A stretch of 64,000 nucleotides of DNA, from contig NZ_CP080417.1 in the NCBI RefSeq assembly GCF_019457535.1, positions 2,108,001 to 2,172,000 on the forward strand, read 5' to 3'. Source of the stretch: Shewanella halotolerans. Lineage in GTDB: Bacteria > Pseudomonadota > Gammaproteobacteria > Enterobacterales > Shewanellaceae. The notes beneath the pieces were generated by a model. It worked only from the letters and a program-made list of their open reading frames with translations, was not told where the DNA came from and searched no databases. How positions within the stretch are numbered: position 1 is the first letter of the stretch; the number at the start of each line of letters is the position of its first letter. Below, one piece after another: positions 28,514 through 37,857 of this stretch. A program made the translations under genes and the position numbers.

Positions 28514-30049
28514 TTACACTCGAGATTTAGTCACATCCACATACAGGGTCAGCTTCTGGCCTGGCTGCAGATATTTCTTGGCCGAGAGGCTGTTCCACTT
28601 CACCAACTGGCTCACGCTGACATTAAACTTAGTGGCTATCTTAGCCAGCGAGTCGCCGGAGCGTACCGTGTAATTCACCGTGCGGGTCACCGCCTTGCTG
28701 TCGCCCTGTTGCCAGATCACCAACTTCTGACCGATAGAGAGGGGATCCTTTGGCGCCATACCATTCCACTTGGCAAGCTTGGCAACGCTGACTTTGTGCT
28801 GCTTGGCGATCAGCCAGAGTGAGTCGCCAGATTTTACCTTGTAACTCAGCTTGTAACCGCTGCCGCCGGACTGACGCTTTTGCAGGCGCTGCTCGGCCGA
28901 GAGCAGATATTTTGCCGGATCCTTGGAGGAGACAGGGATCAACAGATGCTTACCTGCGATGATGCGGTTGTTCTTAATGTCATTTACCGCGCGAAGGGCC
29001 GACGGTGTAGTGTTAAAACGCTTGGCGATCAGCCCCAGGCTATCGCCGGACTTGATCTTATAGCGCTGCCACTTGAGGCGTTGGTCTTGGTCGCTGGCGG
29101 CCAACTTGGTCTCAAACAGCTCGGCGTGATCCAGGGGAACCACCAGACGATGTGGGCCTTCGGGCGCCGTCGCCCACTGGTTAAAGCCTGGGTTGAGCGA
29201 GTGCAGCTCGTTGAGCTTCATGCCGGCCATGTCGGCGGCCAGTGCCAGATCGATCTGACTGCCCACCTCGACAACCTTGAGCTGTGGCTCATTAGGAATG
29301 GGGTAGAGGGAGATGCCGTAATCATCGGCGTTGGCGATCACATCGGCCAGTGCCAGCAGCTGAGGCACGTAGCGCTCGGTTTCCCGCGGTAAGTCCAGCG
29401 CCCAGAAGTCAGTTGCCAGCCCCTTGGCCTCGTTGCGCTTAACCGCGTTGAGTACCCGGCCTTCGCCCGTGTTATAGGCGGCGATGGCGTACAGCCAGTT
29501 GTTGTGCGTCTTCTGGTAGAGATACTCCATCATATCCAGCGCGGCAACGGTGGCGGCGGGCACATCGCGGCGACCGTCGTACCACCAGTTCATCTCCAGG
29601 CCAAAGTGTTTGGCCATGGGGGCGGTAAATTGCCACAGGCCTGAGGCGGCGCCGTGGGAGTAGGCGAAGGGATCGAAGGCGCTCTCGACGATCGGCAGCA
29701 GCGCCAACTCTATGGGCAGGTTGCGCTTCTCAATTTCTTCGACGATCAGATACATGAAGGGCTCGGCGCGCTCCGATACCCTGGCCAGATGCTGAGGGTG
29801 TTTCAGATACCAGTTACGGTATTGATTGACCAGTTTCTGATCCGGTACCGGCAGGCTAAGTCCTAGGCGGATACGTTGCCACACATCGGTGATCTGAATT
29901 GGCTCAGGCTCGACAGGAGCGGTAACTTGGGGCTCGACGACCACGGGCGCTGTGGTGATCGCCGGCGCAGCCGGTTCTGGCTGGGTAAAAGTTTGACAGC
30001 CTGCGAGCAGGGAGAGTCCCCCTGCGACCAGGACAATGGATAAGCGCAT
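28514..30049 (-). CDS. mltD: Membrane-bound lytic murein transglycosylase D
   Basis: Lipoprotein murein transglycosylase. The N-terminus is a lipoprotein signal with lipobox LLAGC (Cys near residue 18). The SLT domain holds LPIVESAFDPFAYSHGAASG (catalytic Glu about residue 120) and AAYNTGEGRVLNAV. Three LysM modules close the protein, starting near residues 329, 404 and 461, each with a (K/R)SGDSL core. Length about 511. ATG 30049 has AAGGA about 10 bases upstream; a TTG at 30055 is an alternative start. Its neighbour gloB is 98 bases away, the same pairing as in E. coli. Confidence 0.96.
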   Translation of the reverse strand: MRLSIVLVAGGLSLLAGCQTFTQPEPAAPAITTAPVVVEPQVTAPVEPEPIQITDVWQRIRLGLSLPVPDQKLVNQYRNWYLKHPQHLARVSERAEPFMYLIVEEIEKRNLPIELALLPIVESAFDPFAYSHGAASGLWQFTAPMAKHFGLEMNWWYDGRRDVPAATVAALDMMEYLYQKTHNNWLYAIAAYNTGEGRVLNAVKRNEAKGLATDFWALDLPRETERYVPQLLALADVIANADDYGISLYPIPNEPQLKVVEVGSQIDLALAADMAGMKLNELHSLNPGFNQWATAPEGPHRLVVPLDHAELFETKLAASDQDQRLKWQRYKIKSGDSLGLIAKRFNTTPSALRAVNDIKNNRIIAGKHLLIPVSSKDPAKYLLSAEQRLQKRQSGGSGYKLSYKVKSGDSLWLIAKQHKVSVAKLAKWNGMAPKDPLSIGQKLVIWQQGDSKAVTRTVNYTVRSGDSLAKIATKFNVSVSQLVKWNSLSAKKYLQPGQKLTLYVDVTKSRV

Positions 30050-30147
30050 CGACAATAATTCCTTACTTTTGGGTCCCTCTGGTCGAGGCGATAACCCTAG
30101 GGCAGCCTCGGTGGGGACTTAATTAGCGCGCCATTGTATAGGAATTA

Positions 30148-30927
30148 TCAGAAATTGTCCTTCCATTGACGTAGAAGCGTGAAACTGGTGTCGTTATCTG
30201 TCACATCCTGGGCGAAATGGCGACTCAGATTCTGTTTTATGCTTGGCTGCTCTGGGCGCAGGAAGGGGTTGATCTGCTTCTCTAAACCTATGCTGGAGGG
30301 CAGACTCGGCAGGTTTTGGTCACGAAGCTGTTTAACCTTGCCGGCGTGGGCGATGAGGGCCTCATTGTCACCTTCGACGGTCAGGGCAAACGCCAGATTG
30401 GCCTGGGTGTATTCGTGGGCGGGATAGACGAGGGTATCGTCATCGAGCTGCGCCAGGGTTTGCAGGGAATGGTGCATCTGAGCTGGGGTGCCCTCAAACA
30501 GGCGGCCGCAGCCGGCGCTAAACAGGGTGTCGCCGCAGAAGAGGTGTTCGTCAATCAGGTAGGCAATATGCCCCAAGGTGTGGCCGGGAAGATGAATAAT
30601 CTTGGCGTCACTATCAAGTTTTTCTGGCCTAACGGACTCAGTTTGCCCCGAGATAGGATGATTAATTCCCTTGATGTTTTCGTTATCCGGACCGTAGACA
30701 GTGAGTTTATGGTCATGGCTTGCCTGTAGCTCTTCGATGCCGCCAGTGTGATCCTTGTGGTGGTGGGTGATTAAGATGCCATCGAGCACAATTTGATGTT
30801 GCTCGAGATAGTCCAGCACCGCCTTGGCATCACCGGGATCGACCACATAATGGCCGCCGCTGTCTTTAGCATGAATGAGCCAGATATAGTTGTCGTTGAA
30901 GGCGGGAATGGGGGTAACAGTATTCAT
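30148..30927 (-). CDS. gloB: Hydroxyacylglutathione hydrolase (glyoxalase II)
   Basis: Hydrolyses S-D-lactoylglutathione to D-lactate and glutathione, the second step of methylglyoxal detoxification. The metallo-beta-lactamase site ITHHHKDHTGG is at about residues 54-63, followed by LPGHTLGHIAYL, FCGDTLFSAGCGRLFEGTP and YPAHEYTQANLAFA, all metal or substrate segments of GloB. Length 259, normal for the family. Divergent from yafS across 137 bases. Confidence 0.97.
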   Translation of the reverse strand: MNTVTPIPAFNDNYIWLIHAKDSGGHYVVDPGDAKAVLDYLEQHQIVLDGILITHHHKDHTGGIEELQASHDHKLTVYGPDNENIKGINHPISGQTESVRPEKLDSDAKIIHLPGHTLGHIAYLIDEHLFCGDTLFSAGCGRLFEGTPAQMHHSLQTLAQLDDDTLVYPAHEYTQANLAFALTVEGDNEALIAHAGKVKQLRDQNLPSLPSSIGLEKQINPFLRPEQPSIKQNLSRHFAQDVTDNDTSFTLLRQWKDNF

Positions 30928-31064
30928 ACTTGTCTCTCACAGGGATTGGGTGACACGGATTTAGTTTACTGAGCAAAGTTATTGCGTGTATAGCGCTTTA
31001 GGGATTTAATACTAAAATAGTCAAATCATTAGGGAAACCGGAAAAGTGAGTCGCGGAGTGGCCA

Positions 31065-31787
31065 GTGTCCTTTAATGTGATAAAACCCCAGGCGTGGCAG
31101 GAGTTGCCTAACGGCTTGTGGCTGCAAGAGGCCATCGAGGATAAGTTGATGCCCTGGTGGCCCAAGGTGTTTGGCTATCATATGCTCTGCATGGGGCCCC
31201 TCAGTCATGCGCTTGAGAAGCCTAACCTGCCAATCGGCCGTGAGTTTTCTCTGTGTGAGTCCGCCCTGTGCTGCCTACAGGGAGAGTATTCCCAACTGCC
31301 GATTCAAAATGGGGTGATCGATGCCGTGGTCTGTTCCATGTTGCTCGATTTCGAGGCCAATCCCTATAGCGTGCTGCGCGAAACCGACCGGGTGCTTATC
31401 TCCGGTGGCTATCTGTTTATCATAGGTTTTAACCCACTGAGCCCGGCTTTTTTGGGTAAGATGCTCCCCAGTCGTCAGGAAAAGCTCCCCTGGAGCGGCC
31501 GTTTTTTTACCCCCGCCAGGGTCAAGGACTGGCTCGGCCTGCTGGGCTATCAGGTGGTGGGCGATGAGCGTCTGGTTTACCATCATCTGCTCAGTGAGAT
31601 CCGCGGCGATTCCATCTGGCAGCATGCGCTGCAGGCCTGGCTGCCTGGCAGTGGCAGTGTCTATATTCTGGTGGCTCGCAAGTTAGACTCGCCCATGACG
31701 CCAATCCTGGACAGGCAGAAGGTGCGTCAGCCTAAATGGTCTACCGCGCCAACCGCGGGCAGGGTCAAACAGTTTAAGCTTAAGTAA
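31065..31787 (+). CDS. yafS: Class I SAM-dependent methyltransferase, YafS-like
   Basis: A 240-residue protein with a Methyltransf_11-like core. The N-terminus (LPNGLWLQEAIEDKLMPWWPKVFGYHML) and the segment RETDRVLISGGYLFIIGFNPLSP match E. coli YafS, as does the place between gloB and rnhA. The glycine-rich SAM loop is weak, as in YafS, so catalytic activity and substrate are unknown. It starts with GTG at 31065, with GGAG about 8 bases upstream. It converges on rnhA with a 29-base gap. Confidence 0.85.
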   Translation: MSFNVIKPQAWQELPNGLWLQEAIEDKLMPWWPKVFGYHMLCMGPLSHALEKPNLPIGREFSLCESALCCLQGEYSQLPIQNGVIDAVVCSMLLDFEANPYSVLRETDRVLISGGYLFIIGFNPLSPAFLGKMLPSRQEKLPWSGRFFTPARVKDWLGLLGYQVVGDERLVYHHLLSEIRGDSIWQHALQAWLPGSGSVYILVARKLDSPMTPILDRQKVRQPKWSTAPTAGRVKQFKLK

Positions 31788-31816
31788 TGCGGCGTTAAGT
31801 CATTAGGTGTTAAGCG

Positions 31817-32293
31817 CTAGCCTTTTGCCTGATAGCCGGTATCTATCTCACTCGGGCCAGCCTCGGCGGCTTCTCGCGCCAGGGTATCGCAGCGCTCATT
31901 TTCGATATGACCCGCATGGCCCTTTACCCAGCGCCAGTCTATCTTATGCTCACTGGTGGCGGCATCCAGGCGCTGCCAGAGGTCGACATTCTTAACCGGT
32001 TCCTTGGCGGCGGTGAGCCAGCCGCGCTTCTTCCAGCCATGGATCCACTGGGTGATCCCCTGGCGCATATATTGGCTGTCGCTGGTGAGAATGATCTGAC
32101 AGGGCTCCTTGAGCACCTCCAGCGCCATGATGGGGGCCAGGAGTTCCATGCGGTTGTTGGTGGTCAAGGCGAAGCCGCCACTGAGTTCCTTCACGTGGGC
32201 CTTATATTTCATCACCACGCCATAGCCGCCGGGACCCGGGTTGCCCAGGCAAGAACCATCGGTAAAGATTAAGAGTTGTTTCAGTCCGTGCAT
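31817..32293 (-). CDS. rnhA: Ribonuclease HI
   Basis: Degrades RNA in RNA-DNA hybrids (R-loops, primers). Catalytic acidic residues are all visible in order: IFTDGSCLGNPGPGGYG (Asp), TNNRMELLAPI (Glu), LTSDSQYM (Asp) and HAGHIENERCDTLA (His, Asp). The basic protrusion WIHGWKKRGWLTA is present. About 158 residues from ATG 32293; a TTG one codon earlier is also in frame. Divergent from dnaQ with only 68 bases between the starts, the same head-to-head pair as in E. coli, so their promoters probably overlap. Confidence 0.97.
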   Translation of the reverse strand: MHGLKQLLIFTDGSCLGNPGPGGYGVVMKYKAHVKELSGGFALTTNNRMELLAPIMALEVLKEPCQIILTSDSQYMRQGITQWIHGWKKRGWLTAAKEPVKNVDLWQRLDAATSEHKIDWRWVKGHAGHIENERCDTLAREAAEAGPSEIDTGYQAKG

Positions 32294-32361
32294 CAAGTTG
32301 CTACCATAGCCAAATAGGACTGCAGTATACCCAATATTTTTTTGTAAAAGCGTGTAATTAT

Positions 32362-33090
32362 ATGAATATTATCTCCAATGCTAAGCGCCAAGTGATTCTC
32401 GATACCGAAACCACGGGTATGAACCAGGGGGCCGGTGCCGTCTATTTTGGCCATCGTATTATCGAGATAGGCTGTGTAGAGGTGATTAACCGTAAGTTGA
32501 CCGGCCGCCATTTTCACGAATATATCAATCCGATGCAGGCGATCGATGAAGAGGCGATCACGGTGCACGGTATCACCAACGAGTTTGTGGCCGATAAGCC
32601 TGTGTTTGCTCAGATAGCCCCAGCCTTCCTCGAGTTTATCGATGGCGCCGAGATTGTGGCACACAACGCGAACTTCGACGTGAGCTTCATGGATCACGAG
32701 TTTTCGCTGCTCACCCCCAGGGGACCCAAAACCACAGATATCTGCCAGGTGCTGGACTCGCTGGAGATCGCCAAGTTTCTTCATCCAGGCCAGAAGAATA
32801 ACCTGGACGCCCTGTGTAAGCGTTACGGCATAGATAATTCACGCCGCGAACTCCACGGGGCATTGTTGGATGCCGAGATCCTGGCCGATGTTTATCTCAT
32901 CATGACGGGTGGGCAGACCAAGTTTGAACTCTCAAATGAGAAGCCGGGGCAGGAGAGCGGTGGCATCATACGTCTCGCAAATAATCGTCCAAATCTTAAA
33001 GTGATCGGCGCATCGGCCGATGAACTGAATATGCATGAGCAAAGATTAGATTTAGTCGAAAAATCAGGACAATGTATTTGGCGAGGATAA
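32362..33090 (+). CDS. dnaQ: DNA polymerase III epsilon subunit
   Basis: The 3'-5' proofreading exonuclease of the replicative polymerase. DEDDh motifs are complete: VILDTETTGM (Exo I), AHNANFDVSFMDHEF (Exo II) and HGALLDAEILADVY (Exo III with the His). The C-terminal tail beyond about residue 190 should contact the alpha subunit; it contains no obvious clamp motif apart from the region near the exonuclease/tail hinge. 242 residues. The next gene begins 11 bases on and is likely co-transcribed. Confidence 0.97.
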   Translation: MNIISNAKRQVILDTETTGMNQGAGAVYFGHRIIEIGCVEVINRKLTGRHFHEYINPMQAIDEEAITVHGITNEFVADKPVFAQIAPAFLEFIDGAEIVAHNANFDVSFMDHEFSLLTPRGPKTTDICQVLDSLEIAKFLHPGQKNNLDALCKRYGIDNSRRELHGALLDAEILADVYLIMTGGQTKFELSNEKPGQESGGIIRLANNRPNLKVIGASADELNMHEQRLDLVEKSGQCIWRG

Positions 33091-33100
33091 ACGTCATCCT

Positions 33101-34423
33101 ATGAGAAATTGGCTGCTACGCGCAATTTTCACCTCAGGATTATTGCTGCTTACTTTGAATGCCACGGCCCAGGTCGTGCCTTCGTCCCAGGCGAGCGAGC
33201 TTAAAAACCGTTTCAGGATCGATCATATGGTCGATGAGCTGACCCTGTTTGTGCAGCGCGACTATGGCAGCGCGCCTGTGATCATCGTGCTGCCCGACGG
33301 CAGCAAGTGGTATGTCTCGCGCCATCCAGAGTCGGTGCAGTGGGTCGATGGCTTAAGCGGCGATATCATCACCATCAAATCCCCCATGCCTGGGCCTTGG
33401 CAGCTGCTGGGTAAAGTCGCCAAGGGCTCTAAAATCGATAAGGTCTCCAAGCTGGGGATCGAGGTCGACCCTATGCCGCAGCCGCTCTATCAGGGCGAGC
33501 GAATCAAGATAACCGCCAAGCTGTTAGGCGACGAGCAGCGCATGCGCATGCCAGGACTGGACTATTTGGTGGACTGGACGGCCAAGTTTATCAGCGAGCA
33601 TAGGCCCGGCGACGAGAACTTTGCCGCCGGTACCTTAATCGTCGGCAGCTATAAGGATAACGGCGAAGGCTTGGATGGCGCGCCCGACGATGGCATCTTT
33701 ACCGCCGATATTAACCTCAATCAGCCTTGGGGCCACTATCGTTTTCTGGTCAGCGCCAAGAACAACACCTTTAGCCGTGAGGTTGGTGGCGACATAGTCT
33801 TGCTGCCTATGCCGGTTTCTCTCTCTGTCATCGCCCCGGAGGATCACCTCAAAGGCCGCTGGCAGGTGGAGGTGATTGTCGATGATGAGCAGTTGCAGCT
33901 GGCAAATACCCATTTCGAATTTGAATTAGTCGGCCCCGCCGGGCTGCAGCTGACCCTCCCTGTGCAAAGTGTTACCGACAAGCGTATGCAGCTGACCTTG
34001 CCTCAGGTTTCTGAGTTCGGCAGTTATCGCATCAAGGGGATTGCCGCGGCCACCTCTGTCTCGGGGCGCGAGGTGCTGCTCACTCTGCCTGAGAAGTTCT
34101 TTAATCTGGTGCCACCACCCGAGCCACCGCCAACGGCTGAAGAGCTGGCGGCCATTGCGGCCAAGAAGGCGGCCATCGCCGAGGCCAAGGCGAAAGATGA
34201 TGCCATGTTCTGGATAATCACAGTCAATATAACACTGCTTATTATAGGGACGCTGGCACTCCTGGTATGGCGTAAACGGCAGAACCTTAAGCAGGCACTG
34301 GCGGTAACCGCGGCGCGTCTCGAAGAGCAGCGGGCTAAGGAGATAGGACCGACCCTGGATGAGATCGACCTGACCATGCCGGAAGAGGGGGAGCTAAAAG
34401 GCGTCGAGCCGGATAAAAGCTAG
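33101..34423 (+). CDS. TIGR03503-type membrane protein
   Basis: A 440-residue protein with a signal peptide (FTSGLLLLTLNATAQ), a beta-rich periplasmic region with an early segment VIIVLPDGSKWY and a domain with SYKDNGEGLDGAPDDGIFTADI, then an Ala/Lys/Glu-rich helix, a C-terminal TM helix (WIITVNITLLIIGTLALLVW, about 367-388) and a short charged cytoplasmic tail. This layout matches the TIGR03503 family of Shewanella, Vibrio and relatives, whose function is unknown. It follows dnaQ at 11 bases. The E. coli dnaQ-aspV interval lacks it. Confidence 0.8.
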   Translation: MRNWLLRAIFTSGLLLLTLNATAQVVPSSQASELKNRFRIDHMVDELTLFVQRDYGSAPVIIVLPDGSKWYVSRHPESVQWVDGLSGDIITIKSPMPGPWQLLGKVAKGSKIDKVSKLGIEVDPMPQPLYQGERIKITAKLLGDEQRMRMPGLDYLVDWTAKFISEHRPGDENFAAGTLIVGSYKDNGEGLDGAPDDGIFTADINLNQPWGHYRFLVSAKNNTFSREVGGDIVLLPMPVSLSVIAPEDHLKGRWQVEVIVDDEQLQLANTHFEFELVGPAGLQLTLPVQSVTDKRMQLTLPQVSEFGSYRIKGIAAATSVSGREVLLTLPEKFFNLVPPPEPPPTAEELAAIAAKKAAIAEAKAKDDAMFWIITVNITLLIIGTLALLVWRKRQNLKQALAVTAARLEEQRAKEIGPTLDEIDLTMPEEGELKGVEPDKS

Positions 34424-34494
34424 CCGCTCTTATTGATTAATCAGGCTAGGTTGGCGAATTTTTAACTGATTAGTTTGTTTCAGGAAAAAAGTTA

Positions 34495-34523
34495 TTGACG
34501 GGACTAGGTGGCCTAAGTATTAT
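34495..34523 (+). promoter_or_regulatory. Sigma-70 promoter of the tRNA-Asp genes
   Basis: TTGACG, a 17-base spacer, then TATTAT. The -10 ends 17 bases before the first tRNA, fitting a short 5' leader. Confidence 0.8.
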
Positions 34524-34540
34524 CCTTCGCAACTTGATGT

Positions 34541-34617
34541 GGAGCGGTAGTTCAGTTGGTTAGAATACCGGCCTGTCACGCCGGGGGTCGCGGGTTCGAG
34601 TCCCGTCCGCTCCGCCA
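34541..34617 (+). tRNA. tRNA-Asp (GTC)
   Basis: Complete 77-base cloverleaf with encoded CCA. Acceptor GGAGCGG pairs with CCGCTCC, the anticodon GTC is at 34575-34577 in a CTGTCAC loop, and the T arm reads GGGTTCGAGTCCC. Identical to the second copy 49 bases downstream. Position after dnaQ matches E. coli aspV. Confidence 0.98.
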
Positions 34618-34666
34618 GTCAAGTGCCTAATTTTGATGAGATGCCAAGGCGTTTTATCCGAGTTTA

Positions 34667-34743
34667 GGAGCGGTAGTTCAGTTGGTTAGAATACCGGCCT
34701 GTCACGCCGGGGGTCGCGGGTTCGAGTCCCGTCCGCTCCGCCA
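34667..34743 (+). tRNA. tRNA-Asp (GTC), second identical copy
   Basis: 77 bases, identical in every position to the copy at 34541-34617, with anticodon GTC at 34701-34703 and encoded CCA. The two are separated by a 49-base spacer and share one promoter and one terminator. This is the last resident gene before the AT-rich insertion. Confidence 0.98.
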
Positions 34744-34750
34744 AATTAAT

Positions 34751-34785
34751 AAAACGGGAATCAGTCACTACTGATTCCCGTTTTT
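34751..34785 (+). terminator. Terminator of the tRNA-Asp operon
   Basis: A 15-bp inverted repeat (AAAACGGGAATCAGT / ACTGATTCCCGTTTT) with a 4-base loop and a T-run. Confidence 0.92.
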
Positions 34786-35153
34786 GCTTTGGGGAATTTT
34801 AGGGGAAAATTCACTATTGCCGACATTTCTCGCTTCATCGCACAACTTTCATCTTCAAGCCATTTGGCGTCCAACTTTAATGATTAGACGGTAAGCCAAG
34901 CAACACTGACTGCGTAGCGATCTATTTGTGTTAACTCAAATTTTTTGATGTTTTTACTAAATTTACTGCTTAGCTTTACTGCACTTATCAGATACATACT
35001 GTAGTATCGTTAAAATTTTCTATCGAGATGGCCATGAAACTTCTGTCAAATAAAGCTATTACGAAAGGCTTTGCTGGATTGATGTGTTGATGTGTTGATG
35101 AACGGGTTGAGTAAGTCAGCTACATAATTAAAATAAACCAAAAGGAAGAAATA
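34786..35153. other. AT-rich gap, left end of the island
   Basis: 368 bases of visibly lower GC than the core genes. It holds GATAC...GTATC half-sites at 34991-35008 that might be an operator, and a short TGTTGATG tandem repeat at about 35079-35100. A 20-codon frame at 35028-35090 has no support. No direct repeat of the tRNA 3' end (attachment-site copy) was seen in it. Confidence 0.5.
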
Positions 35154-36599
35154 ATGGAACAGGGAAGTCCGACTTTTTCAAAGTCATTGAAAAAAACGGT
35201 GTTTAAACAGCAAGAAGCCGCGAGAGTAGATTCTATTAACTCAAGGGAGCATATATTGCCAAGCTTGAGGGAACGTTTTCTATTAGGTGATGAATATTCA
35301 ACTGTATTAAAGTTTGATAAGCAAGTTTTTTTTCCCGTTAGTTTTAGAGAAGCTTTAAAAAGGAATTACTCTTTAATTGTCTCGTTATATGAAGAGGCTA
35401 TAGATATTCATAATTCATTCATTGCAGGAGGACGGTATCCAGAAGATGGATTTGAATGGTTTAATCAACCAGAGATATCTGAGGTACAACAAAAGCTGAG
35501 AATGAATTTCTCATCGATCGGGAAAGACTTGGCTTATAGAAAAAGAAGGTTGACAGCTGCTAAAGCACAATTGTTTTTGTTTCAGAATATTCTGAAACCA
35601 TTAGATGAGTTTACTTGGTATGAAGGCAGGCATTTAGAGTTCTTTTTTGAACATGCAATAGATTTGTTAGTACAGTCTTTTTTAAGTGAGTTCATTGGTG
35701 GGCATATTTCACTTCCTGTAGGTAATAATTTTTTCAACCCAGCAGAAATTGACTTTAAAGGGTTTTGTCAATTACCTAGTGAAGCCAATTTTTTAAATAA
35801 CCAAATGGAATTGTATAATGTAAGGGACTATATAGTAGTAGAGCCTTGCATAATAAGGGTTGTTAATGATATTGGAGTGGCAAAGCACAATGCTTTAAGT
35901 GTAACTAGCAGCGATGATAGGGCAAATATGATTTTTGATATTTTTGAGCTGATACCTCTCTATGTCAAGTCATGGGATCCTAATAAAAATAAAATAATAA
36001 TCAATAATGATTTGGCGATATTTTTATTTATGGAGTTTGGATTTCCAAGCTTTGCCATTGGTAAACCAGAAGATAATGCAGATATCCATACAACATCAAC
36101 CTATAGGTTTGCTTGGTCTGTTACACATGATTTTTGGTGCATGGCTAAACAAGATTGCAAAATTAAAGAGTTAGAGATATTAGGTGATTATGTGTTAAGC
36201 GAGTTTCATGACAAACTTTTGAGTTTGTATGCGGTGCGAAAAACACAGAGTATCAATACTGATGATTTTGATAATTTGGCAGATTTCACATTTGAATACC
36301 ACTCTTCATTAACTTCAAATGATAGTGAGGTTGTTTTAGATGCTGGCGGTACAACTATAAAAAAAACAATTCCATCCGTCACTATGTCATCTTTTTTTGA
36401 TTTCATGAGAAAGGCTTTTGATTGTTATGTTGAAAATGGAAAGGGTAGCGAGATAAAAATTTGGCGTAAAAACTCAAGAATATATACATTGGGAAGGCAT
36501 AAGAGGGAACAAAAGATACATTCGTTTATAATTTCAAAGATTTTAAAAAGGCTAGATATATCTAAGAACGATTGGCTTGAAGCATTTATTAAGAAATAG
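35154..36599 (+). CDS. Orphan 481-residue protein in AT-rich island
   Basis: I do not recognise this protein. It is soluble, with no signal peptide or membrane helix, and rich in Phe, Asn, Asp and Lys. The first half looks helical and charged (LRERFLLGDEYS, VQQKLRMNFSSIGKDLAYRKRR). The middle is mixed alpha/beta, and the C-terminus is basic (RKNSRIYTLGRHKREQKIH). No Walker, nuclease, methylase, toxin or HTH motif could be picked out. The ATG follows AAAAGGAAG at good spacing, and the frame is long, intact and ends before a strong terminator, so it is probably expressed. Base composition is much more AT-rich than that of core genes on both sides, indicating horizontal origin. It is the only intact gene between the tRNA-Asp pair and a broken recombinase gene. 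Confidence 0.75.
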   Translation: MEQGSPTFSKSLKKTVFKQQEAARVDSINSREHILPSLRERFLLGDEYSTVLKFDKQVFFPVSFREALKRNYSLIVSLYEEAIDIHNSFIAGGRYPEDGFEWFNQPEISEVQQKLRMNFSSIGKDLAYRKRRLTAAKAQLFLFQNILKPLDEFTWYEGRHLEFFFEHAIDLLVQSFLSEFIGGHISLPVGNNFFNPAEIDFKGFCQLPSEANFLNNQMELYNVRDYIVVEPCIIRVVNDIGVAKHNALSVTSSDDRANMIFDIFELIPLYVKSWDPNKNKIIINNDLAIFLFMEFGFPSFAIGKPEDNADIHTTSTYRFAWSVTHDFWCMAKQDCKIKELEILGDYVLSEFHDKLLSLYAVRKTQSINTDDFDNLADFTFEYHSSLTSNDSEVVLDAGGTTIKKTIPSVTMSSFFDFMRKAFDCYVENGKGSEIKIWRKNSRIYTLGRHKREQKIHSFIISKILKRLDISKNDWLEAFIKK

Positions 36600-36670
36600 A
36601 GCTTGACGTAATAGTTTTTAGGGTGGGGTAATTATTGATTTCATGTGACTGTAAGTTGTAGTGGTAAATT

Positions 36671-36703
36671 AACAGTGACTAGCTAGGACGAGTCACTGTT
36701 TTT
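36671..36703 (+). terminator. Terminator of the orphan island gene
   Basis: AACAGTGACT - 10-base loop - AGTCACTGTT followed by TTT, 72 bases after the orphan gene stop. Confidence 0.8.
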
Positions 36704-36755
36704 CCAATGATTGTAACTTTTTTATTTCGCTATCTACAGTATTTTAGTAGGAGAG

Positions 36756-37857
36756 TTAGGCATTACGTATACTAACATCATAACCAATCATTTCAGACAC
36801 ACGTTTAGCTAGTTTTACTGAATCAAATGCAATCCACTTTCCATAGTGTTTCTTGATCATCGAAGTGTCATAGTGACCAAGTTGACGTACAATCCATTTT
36901 ATCGGTACGTGACTCGATAGCATTTGACTAGCAAATGTATGACGGCATTGATTTGGGCCGTCGATGACGGACTTTGGCTTGTTTAAGTAAACCAGTAAAC
37001 CATCTTCTTACGCTATGTTCATTCCATAAAAGACCACTTTGACTATTCCTGAAAATGAACTGGATATACTCTTTTTTTGAGTAATGTTGCGTTGTCTGAT
37101 AAGGATTTCTAAAGGTGAATCTGACTGAGTATATTCTATTTGACGACGCAACCAATGTTTGGCGGGATCGATTAATTCAATGATCCGAATCCTCCCTTTT
37201 TCCTTTGGCACTTTGTATTCATTCAATACTCTGGCTCTTTTAACATGAATTGTCCTATTATCTGTATCTACGTCCTCTCAAGCAAGCGCGATCAATTCGG
37301 ATAATGATAGTCCTGATCAACAGCAAAACATGATCATGTTTATATCAGCTTGATGCTTTGTATCAACTAATGATATCCGTTTCATTACCGTTCTCGTGAA
37401 TGGAACAGCATTGAATCTATTTTTAAGTTACTTATTCGACTAAGAGGGGTGTTCTGCATTAACCCATTTTCGAAAGCATTATGCCAAATACTGCTAAGCA
37501 CTGTAAAAACATAATTTACAGATCTAGGTGATAATCCATCACTTAATGGTTTGGCTTAAAATAGTAAAAGTTCATTTCGACTTATATCTGATACCTTCCT
37601 ATCACAAAAGTGATTTATCACATGATTAGCTTTGTCCTTAAAACCTATGTATGTACTCTTTGCCTTAATTATCGACTGAATATTTAACCAATCTACAACA
37701 CTGTCTTTTACATTGAGTTTTGCAACGCCAACTACATCCAAGCCTCTTTGATAATGACGGAACTATCAAATCTTTCAATTATCTTGTCTCTGTAACGAGC
37801 AGACTCTCCAAACTGCCTTTTCGCTTCTAGTTGTCCTATACATTTGAGCTGACAATG
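36756..37857 (-). pseudogene. Decayed tyrosine recombinase (integrase)
   Basis: Broken minus-strand gene pieced together from several frames. The 5' part (about 37857-37740) reads as a basic helical segment with FGESARYRDKIIERF. A second frame (37741-37556) gives a core-binding-like domain with VVDWLNIQSIIKAKSTY. Central pieces lie at 37226-36928, including KGRIRIIELI and WFTGLLKQAKV. The 3' piece encodes QCRHTFASQML, VRQLGHYDTSMIKKHYGKW, i.e. the Arg, His and candidate catalytic Tyr of tyrosine recombinases. At least three frameshifts and several stops separate these parts, so no functional protein is made. It lies at the far end of the AT-rich island and presumably inserted it at the tRNA-Asp locus. 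Both ends are approximate. Confidence 0.8.

Noticed and set aside
35028..35090. 20-codon frame (MAMKLLSNKAITKG start) in the island gap
   Set aside because: Too short and without a good ribosome site; could be a truncated gene remnant but no support.
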